Under the pieces are notes generated by a model. It was not told where the DNA came from. It did no database searches and saw nothing but the letters and a program-made list of their open reading frames with translations. 64,000 nt of DNA, taken from contig NW_026516755.1 of NCBI RefSeq assembly GCF_025766255.1, positions 120,654 to 184,653 on the forward strand, in the 5' to 3' direction. Each line of letters begins with the position of its first letter. The first letter of the stretch is position 1. This document shows, one piece after another, positions 12,701-24,641 of this stretch. Made by a program: the position numbers and the translations under genes. This stretch comes from Zychaea mexicana. Its lineage: Eukaryota > Mucoromycota > Mucoromycetes > Mucorales > Lichtheimiaceae.

Positions 12701-14349
12701 CGGTGGTTCTTTTGCTACTAAACGCATTACACCTTCTGTTTACTGGCACCCTCCCCGCCTTTTCATTTTTACCATCCAATTTGATTGATTTGACAATATC
12801 AGTTCTGGTATCGAGGAAGGAATACAACATATCTTCGGCGACAGCGCCATCCCCAACTACATCCATGCGTTCGAGAAACTCCAATAAATTATTATCGGCA
12901 TGCTTGATCCATTCTTTTGAAATCATATTGCTTGCTGCACGTCGTACAAGAGGATCTCTACGAAAAGCTGTATATTTAGATCGATGTCTACTGAAGAACC
13001 ATAAAAGTAATAACTTTTTCTTTAAGTACATTAGTTATTATCTTTTTCTTTACCTGTCCTTTAAACCCCATTTCAACAGTTTATGGCGTTGTTCAGTGGA
13101 GAGATCACGGAAATCTTGTAGCTGCACCATAGGTTTGAGATAAACTACTCGACGATTGACCGCATCGCTATCTCTGCTTCTTTCGATGATGTATGGTATA
13201 GTCTCGTCGGTAATATCCAGGTTGAACAGTACTACTCGTCGTACCTCACTAATGATGTATATCAATAAAGTTGCTTTTATGTCTTCTTGACCTCCTTTTT
13301 TTTGCTTAATAGAAAATACGTACGCGCTTGGATCGTGTTGCAACAGCCATAGTAGTTTCTTTGTGATTGTTTTTCCGTCGGTTTGATCGACTTCGTCGTC
13401 AGCACTTTGTAATCGTGATAAGGCAGTTGCTGCTTGTATCCGGATAGAAGGTTCCTTATCTCGGATTCGTTCAAACAAGGCCGTTCTCAGTTCTTGATAT
13501 AATTCTTCACTAAGACGAATGCACATAAACCAGAGGCATATCAAATCCAGGTTAAGTAATTTTGTGGGTTTCCTCCTGTATGCTCCTTTCTCCTGTAAAC
13601 ATCGCCACCAACTACTTTTTTTATAACGGCAGAAACAAGCAACAGTAGTAGCACAAAAAAGATGAATTGGCTTACTCAATTTCTTTCAAAGAGTTGATAC
13701 TGAGTGCAATAATCTGACAACATCGCAATCTGACGGCTTTCGTCTTTGCTGGTAATCCGCGCAACAAGTGTTTGAGCATATATTCAATAAATCGGGAAGA
13801 TATCGTCTCGTCGTCGTCTTCTTCCATGTTTTCTCTTTCTTCGTCCTCTTCTTCGTCTTCGCCCTCGTCTTCATTCTCATTTTTTGAATCTAAAAGGGCC
13901 ATGATAATAGTAGCCAATAAGACGTTATTATATTGTGTGTACACACGTAGATACACGCCTCGGATACCGCGCAGCATCATTTTTGTCTCTCAAACTTCAG
14001 CTCGTATATTAAGAGAAAACAACGAACCGATCTGTTGAGTGTATTGTAGAAACGTGGAAATGAAGCGCGTTATACGATCCGCATGAGGCTCTCCCTTCCG
14101 GATCTGTAGGATTTTGTTGATGTTTCGAATGACTGCTTGGTTGAAAGCTGCTTCGCCTTCGGGATCGATGTTGTGTGGTTGACCAGCAACGATAGGTGAA
14201 CTCAAGGCACACTGTTCCTGGATTTTTCGCATGACAATGGCATGTTTTCGGTGATTGGCGTTCGGTTTCTGAGCGTCATTAAAGATTTGTGGAATGGACG
14301 TCGGTAGTGAAGTAATTGCGGATTCTTTTCGTTGTTGTGCAGCTGACAT
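9783..14349 (-). CDS. YCG1: Condensin complex subunit 3 (CAP-G / Ycg1)
   Basis: CAP-G is the HEAT-repeat, DNA-binding subunit of condensin, which compacts mitotic chromosomes. About 14-15 exons span 4.6 kb. The start is MSAAQQRKESAITSLPTSIP. Diagnostic blocks follow: YMLKHLLRGLPAKTKAVRLR, LYQELRTALFERIRDKEPSI, RIQAATALSRLQ, EVRRVVLFNLDITDETIPYI, RDSDAVNRRVVYLKPM and LEECVDHDNAEIQS-like helices of the Cnd3 C-terminal domain. Near the 5' end, an acidic Glu/Asp insertion is encoded around 13800-13890. The C-terminal 100 or so residues (9783-10090) are acidic and semi-repetitive, with copies of a TDDERSVA-type unit, ending SSSEDEDED. The size (roughly 1,100 residues) suits the family. Individual splice sites were followed by reading frame only. 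Confidence 0.9.
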
Positions 14350-14547
14350 TGTATGAGAGAAAAGCGATCGATGGTACTTTTCTTATATAAAAAAAGAGGT
14401 GGGGAAGGTGGGGTTTAAGAGACGAAAGGTTAGTAGGACCACGAAATTAAAATGAGTGTAATTCCGCAACGCGTGCCATGAACGCGTATATCCATGAATG
14501 CAATAAACTCTTCTAGCCAAAAATATGTTTACTATTATAAATATTTG

Positions 14548-16536
14548 CTACATTAAAGATACACTTTCAAAAGAGCACTTGCGCACAGCGCGTGCTTGGA
14601 GCGATATATAACCGAAACTCTTGTCAGGTATAAGATTTTGACCGTATGCATTTCGATGCCCACGATGCGCCTTGTACCAATCCTTTTGCAACTGTTCCAG
14701 ACTCGTGTATGATTCAATTTCTTCCTGGGTCAACAGCGGAAACCGGTCCAGTAGCACCAGGCTGCGTACAAATGATGGTTTGTGATATGCGGCATGGTAA
14801 TAATGCCCCTTGTACTTGAGCGCTAAGCTCATACCCATGCCCAAATTCTTTTGTTGTTCCGGTTGCTCGCACACAACGCCAATCGATCGTAATTCGACAA
14901 AAAGTAAATCATGGTCAGGAAATTCAATATCCAAGTGCACGCGTGGCAACATTACATAGTAATGAGAGTCCGTCACTGATAAACTATTCAAAGATGGACA
15001 ACGCGATGCCAAATGGTCGAATATATCGGAACGGATGATGGATTGGTGGACGCCAAAATGTTTAAGCACTGTCGTTGTACGCGGTTGTCGTTGTTTCCAT
15101 TGATAATCGTGAGTGTTGTTGTTGGTAGAGTATCTTGTCGGCAAATAAACCGTAGCGTTGCGTAGAGTAAGCGAATGCAGACTGCCAGCTAATGCATCGA
15201 GTATCGTGTGTAGCGAGAAACAATGGTGGTGGTGGCCAGCAGGTGTTAAGTAGGATGAATCTCTGTTGCCAGTGAGTTCCAGTGTCGATAGATGCGGGCA
15301 TGCTGTACTGAGCGGCCGGATCCAATCGTCGATATTGACAAGGGAGGGTGGTATGGCGATCTCAAGTGCTCTGGCTTCGGACGACAAGGCAGCCAGCACC
15401 TTTGGAAATGCGTCTCGCGGGATTCTTGTGCCCGGCTGATGTTCTATCTGTCCGCTCAACGAACCAGTGCGTAGCTCGGTCAGGGATGCATGAGGAACAG
15501 CGCCAAGCAATTGCATACTCCATATAGGATTCAGGGCAAGATACTTCAAATGCTGACTTTGGCGTAGCAACATAGCAAGTGCATCGATATGCTCCTGTTC
15601 CAGAGTAGCATTTACTGAACGTCCGAGCGACAGCCTTTGTAGCTGTGGAAAGCTTTGGCCGAGATATGTGATTGCAGCTGGCGAGCGGAACTCGACCATG
15701 TGGAGGTCCAAAGTTATGAGCGAGTGATGGGTATGTCTTGATGTTAAATCCAGATGTTGATTATGTTCTTGTAATAATTGTCCGACTAGTTCCTGTTGTC
15801 GCATGGTAACATTGAACATTGTCAGCGATAGCGACCGCAAACCTTTAGGCAACACTGGCACCAGTTCATCCAAAGCAATCGTTAAAGGTCCGATCATTAA
15901 CGAGCCAAAATCGATAGCACAGGTCAATGTCAGATGCAACAGTGCCGGTACTTGATTCAGCAACAGCTGCCAACCATCTGTCATTTGCTCCACCACAGCG
16001 CGCGTCAGTTCCAAATGCGTCAACCCTTGACCGTAGGTATCGACAAACTTGAACAATATATCGTATCGATGAAACGGCGCAATATGGCGCAATGAGCGCC
16101 ATTCGAACAGTACGTTGCTACTGTTTTCTTCGATTTCAATCCATGTCGTCCAGTGGAAATCCAGTGTTTCCAGATATGGGCACAGTCGTGGCAGCGCGCT
16201 CCAGCGTTGGCGTGAAAGGCCAATCCTAAAATTCTTATCGCGCAAGTCGGTGGCACGATAGGGCAGGAGCTTTGTGCCATGGCCAAGTGTCAGGTCTCGA
16301 ACAACCCAACCGAGTGGGTATTCAGGCACCACCGACGACGACTTCTGCAGCGTTATGAAAAAGCTCTGCAGCGCTTGACGGCTACGTACTCTGACGCTTC
16401 GGTAGAGATTGGGGAGGAATACCTTGTGCCATTGTTTGCACACCAGTATGCAGGCATGTCGATCCTCTTGTGTCAAATTTCGGGCAATACGGTCAATGAG
16501 CTCTTGTGGAAGTTTACAAATGTAGGAGCCCGTCAT
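14548..16536 (-). CDS. F-box / leucine-rich-repeat-like protein, intronless
   Basis: Single-exon gene. I start it at the Met at 16536 (MTGSYICKLPQELIDRIARN), which puts the F-box at residues 8-45 and gives 662 residues; the open frame extends to a Met at 16737, but that 67-residue extension is low in coding character and would displace the F-box. The F-box reads KLPQELIDRIARNLTQED followed by CILVCKQWHKVFLPNLYRSV. LRR-like segments follow (LETLDFHWT, LTHLELTRAVV, LRSLSLTMFN, LSTLELTGNRD, LNSLSVTDSH). The C-terminus has SFGYISLQARAVRKCSFESV, matching the end of the F-box protein at 3149-5506. The two paralogues are convergent and flank a four-gene block. Expected to be an SCF adaptor; substrate unknown. 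Confidence 0.85.
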   Translation of the reverse strand: MTGSYICKLPQELIDRIARNLTQEDRHACILVCKQWHKVFLPNLYRSVRVRSRQALQSFFITLQKSSSVVPEYPLGWVVRDLTLGHGTKLLPYRATDLRDKNFRIGLSRQRWSALPRLCPYLETLDFHWTTWIEIEENSSNVLFEWRSLRHIAPFHRYDILFKFVDTYGQGLTHLELTRAVVEQMTDGWQLLLNQVPALLHLTLTCAIDFGSLMIGPLTIALDELVPVLPKGLRSLSLTMFNVTMRQQELVGQLLQEHNQHLDLTSRHTHHSLITLDLHMVEFRSPAAITYLGQSFPQLQRLSLGRSVNATLEQEHIDALAMLLRQSQHLKYLALNPIWSMQLLGAVPHASLTELRTGSLSGQIEHQPGTRIPRDAFPKVLAALSSEARALEIAIPPSLVNIDDWIRPLSTACPHLSTLELTGNRDSSYLTPAGHHHHCFSLHTILDALAGSLHSLTLRNATVYLPTRYSTNNNTHDYQWKQRQPRTTTVLKHFGVHQSIIRSDIFDHLASRCPSLNSLSVTDSHYYVMLPRVHLDIEFPDHDLLFVELRSIGVVCEQPEQQKNLGMGMSLALKYKGHYYHAAYHKPSFVRSLVLLDRFPLLTQEEIESYTSLEQLQKDWYKAHRGHRNAYGQNLIPDKSFGYISLQARAVRKCSFESVSLM

Positions 16537-19500
16537 TGTAGAGTTGTTTACGTAACCATGCGAACGTTCCAAGGAAGGAACTAGCAAATAACAAAAGGAA
16601 GTCAAAAAAGGTGGGGAGGAGAGAAGGGGATACAACGTCAGTGACTCAAAGAAGCAATCAGTATAAGTGTTGTATAATCGGGAATAGTAGTACTGTCTGA
16701 GTCCATATGAACTTGATAGAATTACTGCCGGATGCATTAAGCAAATAAGTACGATAATAGAGATTGCAGCTAAAAGTCAAGCACTCAACCTCCTTCGACT
16801 ATAGTGGCATCATCGTCATCATAGAAATCCGCTCAATACAATTATGCATGCTAATGCACACACTTCTACTTCTCTCCTTGTGAAAGTTTGACAGATTTTT
16901 CTTCTTTGACGGCTGAAACATTTATACAACTTTCATTCCGACGTAAAAAAAAAAAAGGTACGAATAACGAACCAACCAGAGAAATTGTAGATGTGAAACA
17001 AACCAAGCACCATTATATTAGCCGCTGTTTCTTACAAGAGAAAGGGAAACGACAAGGAAAATATATACATATCCCTCGCTTAATAGACAGGCGTACACGA
17101 TAGTGTGTATCCTTTGCAAAAGATGATGTGCTGTCGTATAAGTTGAGAATGGCTGATTGATAATTAGCACATACCGGTAGCCCAACGAAATTGAACGGGG
17201 CCATAGGCCAGAAAGTTAAAACAGCTGCTCTGATTTGGCTACGGATGGATCCATGTCATCGCTCTTATTCTATCCCGCTGGCTATTCGCTTTAGCTTCTT
17301 TATATCCTTGTGTTGGCTCTTGTTTTCATCTGTCCGTTATGTATTCATACGTCATATAAAACCAAAACCTGGCTCCGCACGTTCTTTTCAAACATAATCT
17401 TCTAATAGTAATAGAATATGTAGTCTTTTGCAGAAATAACCTTCACTTCACAAATCAGCTCTTCTATAAAGAAATACACTACGTGTCTACATGTATATTT
17501 GACGTACTAGAAGTGATATGCGAAGAAGAATACATACATTCTATTTTTTTATTGTGATAGTACCAGTACCAGTACCAATATATATGTTTTCATCCAGTTA
17601 TACGTGATACGAATAGCATCCGACAGTGCAATTTCAAAATAAAAGGGTTTTATATTCTACGTGGTTCTTGTGCTCCTATGTACAACTACATATGATACTT
17701 CCACCTTCTGTATTGCATACTGATTGCAGTTTACTACATAGTAACGGATGTACATCACGTCTTGATTACGAGCTTGGTTTTTTAAATGCTGAGGCTTTTT
17801 ATCAACCAAGCCTTGTGCATTATCATCATTTCTTTTAATTTGTCATAGTTTAAAATTCCTTGTCAGGAGAAGCTACACAGGAGCGCCGACAACAAAGGGA
17901 CCGATACAGAGTAGGTGCTGCTTGGAAAGATGAAAGGAAATGGCCCCGGAAAATGGCAGTAGTAGTAATAATGGTGTATTCAGCTACACTGTAGGAAAAA
18001 AAACCTTAAAAAACCTAAATTAAACCTGAATAAACCTGAATTTTCATAGTATTTGAACTTCCGACACACCTGAGCACTTAATGTATTTTTATTTTTACTT
18101 TTATTGTGCTAGTATCAGAGAGAAAATTAGAGAGAAAGATGATAAAAGAGTGGTTATGGATGTTTGAATCGAGCACTTAAGTTACCGCTGATGTTTGAAG
18201 AATTCGAGTACAGGAAAATCCTGTAAGTTATAGGATCGAATTGTGTAATGTGTGCAAGTAGCAATAGTTGTGTTCTTATTTAAATATAAATATTAAGCTC
18301 ATTTGTATTTATGTTACCCTTCTGTTCTTCTCCTAGCACAAAAATAATGAAATACCTCTCTTTTCCGCATTTGCCTCGGCACTGCGATCAATGTTCCACT
18401 GGTCTTAGTGCTTCTTTTCTAAAAACATAATAAGGAAGAAGCTCTTACCTCCTCCACACGCAGACACATTCAACATAACCGAAAGCTACACCACTCCATA
18501 CGAAACCAAAAAGCTCGGTAGTGTCAAACGAAAAACGGGGAGTTTAGAGAATTCTAAAATGAGACAATGATGCGATCTATTAAACCTTGTTTGACTTGGC
18601 CATTTAAGGTTCTTGTCATCGATTTCAAAAATGGTGTGCCTTGTTATTATTGATTATGCCGCCTTATCAACAGAACCCAACGATATCCTGCATTTCTTCA
18701 AGTACGTCTTCTATGCCATTGCGATATATTGATAAACGCACACACACACACATACTAACACTGATACCAGCATACACAGTCACTTATAGAGATCACGAGT
18801 CCTTAAAAGGTATCGTTGTGAATCGTCCAGATGTAGGGAAATACGAAGTGTACAAACGGAATGAAATACTAACCTCCAAGAAAATTATCAGCACTTTACT
18901 GTCGTCGAGCGCTCCCACACCGGTCAGTCTAAAAAATGTAGTTAATATATTTACAGTGAACCCCACCTTTATTTCACATCTGTTAAATTTCAACCCTCAA
19001 TAATTTCACCAACTTTGTGGGAATGGTAAAATTAATAAAGTAAAAAGTTTAATTCTCGCGCATTTTACTTTCAATGGATCATTTAGGGTTGTAATCTTAT
19101 GATATTAAATTATAGAGTATCTCTCTATCATCTATAAATGGTTTATCGTTGGCAACTATCATACGAAAGCCTGTGCAATTAATGAGTATATTGATTTAAA
19201 ATTATTAAACATGAGGATCACGTGATATACTGTAGGATACGTGAGTGAAAAAGTCAACAAGGTCTGGTAAATGTATCGGATAAGTAGGCTATGTGATTTA
19301 CGTGATCCACGTAGTGACAACTTCATGAGAGTTGATAATCTGTGCAACACCATAAAGTGCTGGATAAAGAAACGTCCGCGCACGGGAGTTTGTTCTTATA
19401 TTCGTTAACTTTTGCAATCCGGAGGTGGTTCGCTGTATTACAAGTGACTCATGCTCTTTGACAGGTGACAATCAGGTCAACTTAAGTACGTAAATCGAGA

Positions 19501-20604
19501 GGAAGTTTAGACTGACTACGAGAAAAGAAAATTGTGTATACAAGGGTTTATTATGAGTTATTCTCAGATATGATCCATGTTTGAGGTATTATTGATATGG
19601 TGCTGATATTAATGTATAATCTATATGATATTAGTTCATTTTGTAGTGTGTGGTGTTCCCTTCACTCCATTATAATAGTTATGATACAAAGACGGCGAAT
19701 GTTCATTTCAATCCCAAAGTATATTGTTTTTCCACATCATAAAATCGCTATTCCATGCAACCTCTGTTTCATCGATGAAAGTTTTCTTCCAACGTAGAAC
19801 TCGCTCAGGAGAATATCTCCAATCAATACGCCGGTGTAGTCGGCCTTTTAGATTTCGGAGAAGCGTGTGCAATGGCTAGTGTCTTTTTGCTGCGCGATCC
19901 CTATTACTCAAGAGTCACAGCTTGTAATTGAACGCGTGCCCTCTGTAATTGTGTCACATCAAATCAAAAAGTGGCTAAACTCACGTCTCATCAACAAGGA
20001 ATAGCCGTGATTGAAGAAATACTCGCTCAAAGATCGACACCATCGCATTGACCCTCCATACACCTGGTATACTTTGCAAAAGTTTTTTATAATGACAACA
20101 TTTGGGTGATGCCTGTACGTAAAAAAACCCCCCATTGTGCACGATGATGTATACTGGCTATGTTAATATTTTTGCCGATGCCCTTGATTGAGAAAATGGT
20201 GCAACATAAAAGGATGGCTTATTCTTACCCGGAAGAGTGATGCTGCCAAAAAGTAGATGGCGCAGCAGAAAGTGCGATTGCGCGGTGTGGTCGCGGATTA
20301 TTCCGAAGCAGGAAATCCATGGCGACAATAAAGAAAAGATCACATGGGACCCTACTGCAACTCCTAATATTAATCTGGCTGGGATGTTGAAGGATTGTTT
20401 CCTGCTCGAGTAGTTGCATTACTGCGGTTGACCGAGGTAGGCATATGAATATAGACAGAGTACTTCCTCATTCGTCGTCAGCAGACTTTGTGCGACAATC
20501 ATCATTATAGAGAAAGGTGGGGGGAGACTTTAACGCGTCATCTTCTATAAAAATAAATAGGATGGCTTGCCATCTTGTTGATCTCTTTCTCCTCTTTTTA
20601 AACA
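16537..20604. other. Gene-poor intergenic region, 4.1 kb
   Basis: No supportable gene. It holds AT-rich spacer, short open frames with no recognisable domain (for example 18641-19003), a TACAGTGAACCCC sequence at 18952 that resembles a DNA-transposon end, two CACGTG-type palindromic stretches near 19212 and 19295, and coding-like but stop-riddled sequence at about 19850-20420. The right end contains the arrestin gene promoter. Confidence 0.5.
20546..20553 (+). promoter_or_regulatory. TATA-like box of the arrestin gene
   Basis: TATAAAAA lies 52 bases upstream of the ATG at 20605. The sequence match and distance fit a core promoter, but no transcript data support it. Confidence 0.4.
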
Positions 20605-22078
20605 ATGTTACTTGAGAACAGAAACAAACCGCAATTTCCAATGGTTCCTCTCGACAGAGTCAGCAGTCCATTTTTGGGTGAAGCAAGGATTGAATTGCTT
20701 CCTACGGGACTTGCTAATATGACAGCAGCACAAGAAAATAGCGACCCTATTATTATGACTGGATCTGTTCTTCGAGGTATGTGGCGATGTTGCGCAGCAG
20801 CGTGCTCATAATAACTTTTGCTGTAGTTACTGGGGCATATTGATTTACCAACTGAGTGAAATTTAACAATAATAACAATGGCAATGGCTTCTCTCTCTCT
20901 CTCTCTTTCACATACAAAACACAAAAGGCATTGTAGATCTGACAATTCACCAATCAAGTTTTTGTGATTCGCTACGTTTGATATTTCATGCATCCGAATC
21001 ACTGCCGCTACACACAATCGGAGCTAGCATCACGCACCGCAAATACCAGCAATTTTTTGGAACGCAAAAGGTGTTGGTGTCGAGCCAAGAGCTAGAGCCC
21101 GGATCACATCAGTTGCCGTTTGCCTTCCAATTGCCGCAAGTGCAGTATCCACCCTCCATGGAACATAAAACTTCGCGCTACTCGTGCCGATTTAAGCTTA
21201 CGCTTTACGCAGGAGCAAGTGAAGTGGTTGCAAGCAAAGAAGTCGTGTACAGGCCATTGGTCGAAACACGGCTCCTGTATACACCGCTGATCAAAAGCTT
21301 TCGTGTCGCCAAGCGGTCCTACAGCGCCAAGATCCATGCCTTGGATTACTTGCCGGGTGACACTATTTTTCTTCGACTTATGCCACATGACAGCAAGAAT
21401 GAAGGCAGGAACTCGAGTGGGGCCGCCGACAATTGTGGCGGAGGATCAACGATCGCTGATGTATTACTACTTCAGGTAGTCGAGATCATCACACTGCTCA
21501 ACCAACACGACGTGAAACTGCAGCCGCTTGTGAATGTTGTAGCATCCTCAGCATCAATTAAACCATCGATAACCTGTGCTTCATGTTTGTACAACAACAA
21601 TGATGAAGAAGGGTTTACTGGTGCACTGTCCATCTCTTTGCCATCGTCGCTTCCGCCGTCTGTCAGCTATGGTCGAATCATTACGGTCAGCTACCGCCTC
21701 AGACTCGTGTTGCCGTCACACAAAAGAAGCCTATGGTCGGCGATCAACAGAGACGAAAAGATACTGTTCGATTTACCGATCACAATAGGCACAGCTGGCT
21801 ATGACACACACAACTCCATGCAGCAACTACAAGTGTATACTACATTTTCTAATATTTTTGCTTCTTCACCGGATTCCGAACCTTCTCCATCATCATCATC
21901 CTTTCCATCTCTCCCTGTGATGCCTGTACCGCATTCTTTACCCACGATGACGCCTAACCCGGAAAATCGGATATCTGGTGGTGACAATGATGACGGAGAA
22001 GATGCTTTACCACAGTATAGTAGCTTAAGGCTACCCGCATATGACGAGACCATACTGCATCGTTCGAGCAATCATTAG
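20605..22078 (+). CDS. Arrestin-domain (alpha-arrestin / ART-like) protein
   Basis: Two exons (20605-20776, 20928-22078) give 440 residues in frame. The N-terminal arrestin fold starts with ARIELLPTG and IIMTGSVLRGIVDLTIHQ; then come EPGSHQLPFAFQLPQ and HKTSRYSCRFKLTLY, typical of the arrestin N domain, and an arrestin C domain with SYSAKIHALDYLPGDTIFLR and LPPSVSYGRIITVSYRLRLV. Fungal alpha-arrestins recruit Rsp5/Nedd4 ubiquitin ligases to membrane transporters through PY motifs. Here the tail after a Ser/Pro-rich linker has LPQY and LPAY rather than PPxY. The intron contains a (CT)n tract. The fold assignment is good; the client protein and ligase binding are inference. Confidence 0.8.
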
Positions 22079-24641
22079 TTGTACATCATCTGTTTTTGGT
22101 GGCTCACCACTTCTGTATTTACTATGTATTATATTACTCTGTGTTCTTTTTTTCCAAACCTATGTATGTACATTTTGCATGCAAATATGTACTCATGTTG
22201 GTCATTGATAATAATAAAATTGTCCTTAATAAGTATTTTTCCTACGAGTACAGTATACACACATCATTGTAGTAAACCTCCCAATGATGTATAAAACATG
22301 CTGACGAGTGTCTTTAGCAAAACGAAAGACAATGCGTAATCATTATTAAGATGTCAATCCGTGCCTGAGGCTCGGGAGGGAATTTCCACTGCAATGTAGA
22401 AAAGACAAGCGTCACGCATCACGTATCTGTGCTCACCCGTCAAAAACAAAAAAAGCGAGAACGGGAACCAGCAATCATAAGCGATTGATTCTCTCTTGAT
22501 TTCTGTGGCTGCTTGCTGTATTCTGATACATGTCTTTTAAACTTGCAATGTACAACAGTAGACTGCTATGATAGTGTATATCATATACTGCATGCAAATA
22601 TCACTTGGTAAAGTACACTTACCTGGCTTTTCTTATTGACTGTGTTATGTATGTATCTAAACACAGTATAATCCGAAAAGAAGTCAGTTATCATTGAACG
22701 CGAGAGGTTGTGAAAGATTGTATGGATTACGTTGATTTGAGGTGGACTAGTCAAGTTTCTCGTCGAGGCCAGGATTTTTTTGCACTGACTACAGCAATTT
22801 GCCAAAACTTAAATTTACAGAAGCTATGTGCAATGAGCTACTGACTGAAATTAATATATCCTCCGAGACGTGGGCAGAAATACATAGACAAGTTGACGAT
22901 TCATTGGTGCCGCATGCATATCAATGCTATTGAGAGCGAATCCTGGATGACAATGCTCTAAAGGGATAAACGTATGGTGATACTTGGCTTGCTTTTGTAT
23001 GAAGTTTACCACCTACAACATTCTGCTTTATTTTGTGAAGCAAAAGTATATTATGTACGAATAGCAAGAAATAGGAGAAAGGGATAACAATTACAATTTG
23101 TCATCGTTTCATGACAGCTTATCTTAGAGGTCTGCTAAATCCCGAGTGCTATGTTGTTATCAAACACTCACCAGATGCCTTTGAAGCCTATGTTAACGAC
23201 TTGGAGCTATCATCTGTTCGATTATGATGAGAGGTTTTTCTTTACAAAGGACTAAAAAGTAAAAGTGATACTGATATGGTCGCCTCGTCCTAGATGTCAT
23301 ATGGAGGTACAGAGGAATGCAAGGAAATCAGCTAAATTTATCTTTTTGTTTGCCGGCTTTACTAGCCGTGCGCGCTGGCTGTGCTCATTGTAAATGTAAC
23401 GACGAGGCACATACAGTTAATAGTAGACGATGGCAACTAATTATTACGACTTCTTTCATCAAGGCAATGGACAATTACACAAACAAAAAGCAGGTCTCAC
23501 TGACAGAGGGTGTTAGCAGGGCAAGCAAATTTTTCACAGGATCGTTGACGGTCTATATATAAGGGTGTTTCTTCGTCTTCTAGCTGAAAATAACCATTAT
23601 ACAGACATGCCGTATTGATATAAGATCGTATACGAATAACACTGTTCTCTCATTGTTGTGTGTATTGATATCTTCTACATAACAATGAGAGACATGTTGC
23701 TCAGTTTGATGTTTGAGCTCCTTATTATTGCTATAACCAAAAGGATGAAGCACATCCTAGTATGATAGTCAATCAGCTACTACACAAGACGTTCTTTGCT
23801 ATAAAAAGTCCAATGTACGATTAAACCACAACAACAGCGGCTTATTGTTGAAGCCACGACGACGACAACAACCGTGATCCGTTGAGCGATGAAAAAAAGA
23901 GTGCACTTTAGAAAAAGAAAGAATGACAAGCATTAAGTACGTGTGCTTATCAGATTTTTACTATATGAGCTTTCTTTTAGTGTTCTGGGAAGTTAAAGAT
24001 TTGTCTTCCGAGACGGAACCCACGGGCCGTTACAAAACTGGCTGAGTTGAACTTGATAACGGAGTATATAATTTACAGAATGTATAGCTCTTACTACTAC
24101 TGCTACTATGTACATTTGAAAAAAAAAAAGAAAGCTATCCTGTTGAGTTACTCGGAGATATGTCTACAGCAAATATGCAGGAACAACATCCGATCATGTT
24201 TATGTCCATGCATATGTAGAGAGACATATGTGATACGATAAAAAAAAAGGGTAGTTTTAATCATGTCATTTTTTTAATAATATAAATCGGTCGACAAAAA
24301 AAAAGTTGATGATGATGGAGGGAAGAAGTTATTAGGTGGTAGAAGGTCTAAGATGAAAAAAAAAACGAGGAACAGTATAATAGTAGAGTAAGATTATAGA
24401 GAGTACTACAACAGGCTATGGAAAGAAAGCATGTCGCCGATGTGTTAGAATAATAAAAAAGACAACATAAGAGAGACGAAGGTGGGAGGGGGGAATGCAC
24501 GGATATTACAAGGTTTAAAATACGTTAATGCAAATAAAAAAGAAGAAGCAAATATGAATAGTTTTGCGTTATGACAGTGGGTACTAAGAAAATATGTGGG
24601 AAGTGCGCGTGTGTGAATATAGTGTTGAATCGCCAGTTAGT
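22079..24641. other. Intergenic region, 2.6 kb, possible retroelement trace
   Basis: AT-rich. At 23105-23227 one frame reads FMTAYLRGLLNPECYVVIK with similarity in style to a Ty3/Gypsy gag motif, but flanking frames are broken. 24240-24560 is rich in A runs and is probably the 3' flank of SUR2. No intact gene was seen. Confidence 0.4.

Noticed and set aside
16537..16737. 67-residue upstream extension of the second F-box protein
   Set aside because: The F-box motif starts right after the internal Met at 16536, as in the paralogue, and the extension has no paralogous counterpart.
18641..19003. 120-codon plus-strand open frame
   Set aside because: No recognisable domain, contains a CA microsatellite and runs into a transposon-end-like sequence; not supported as a gene.
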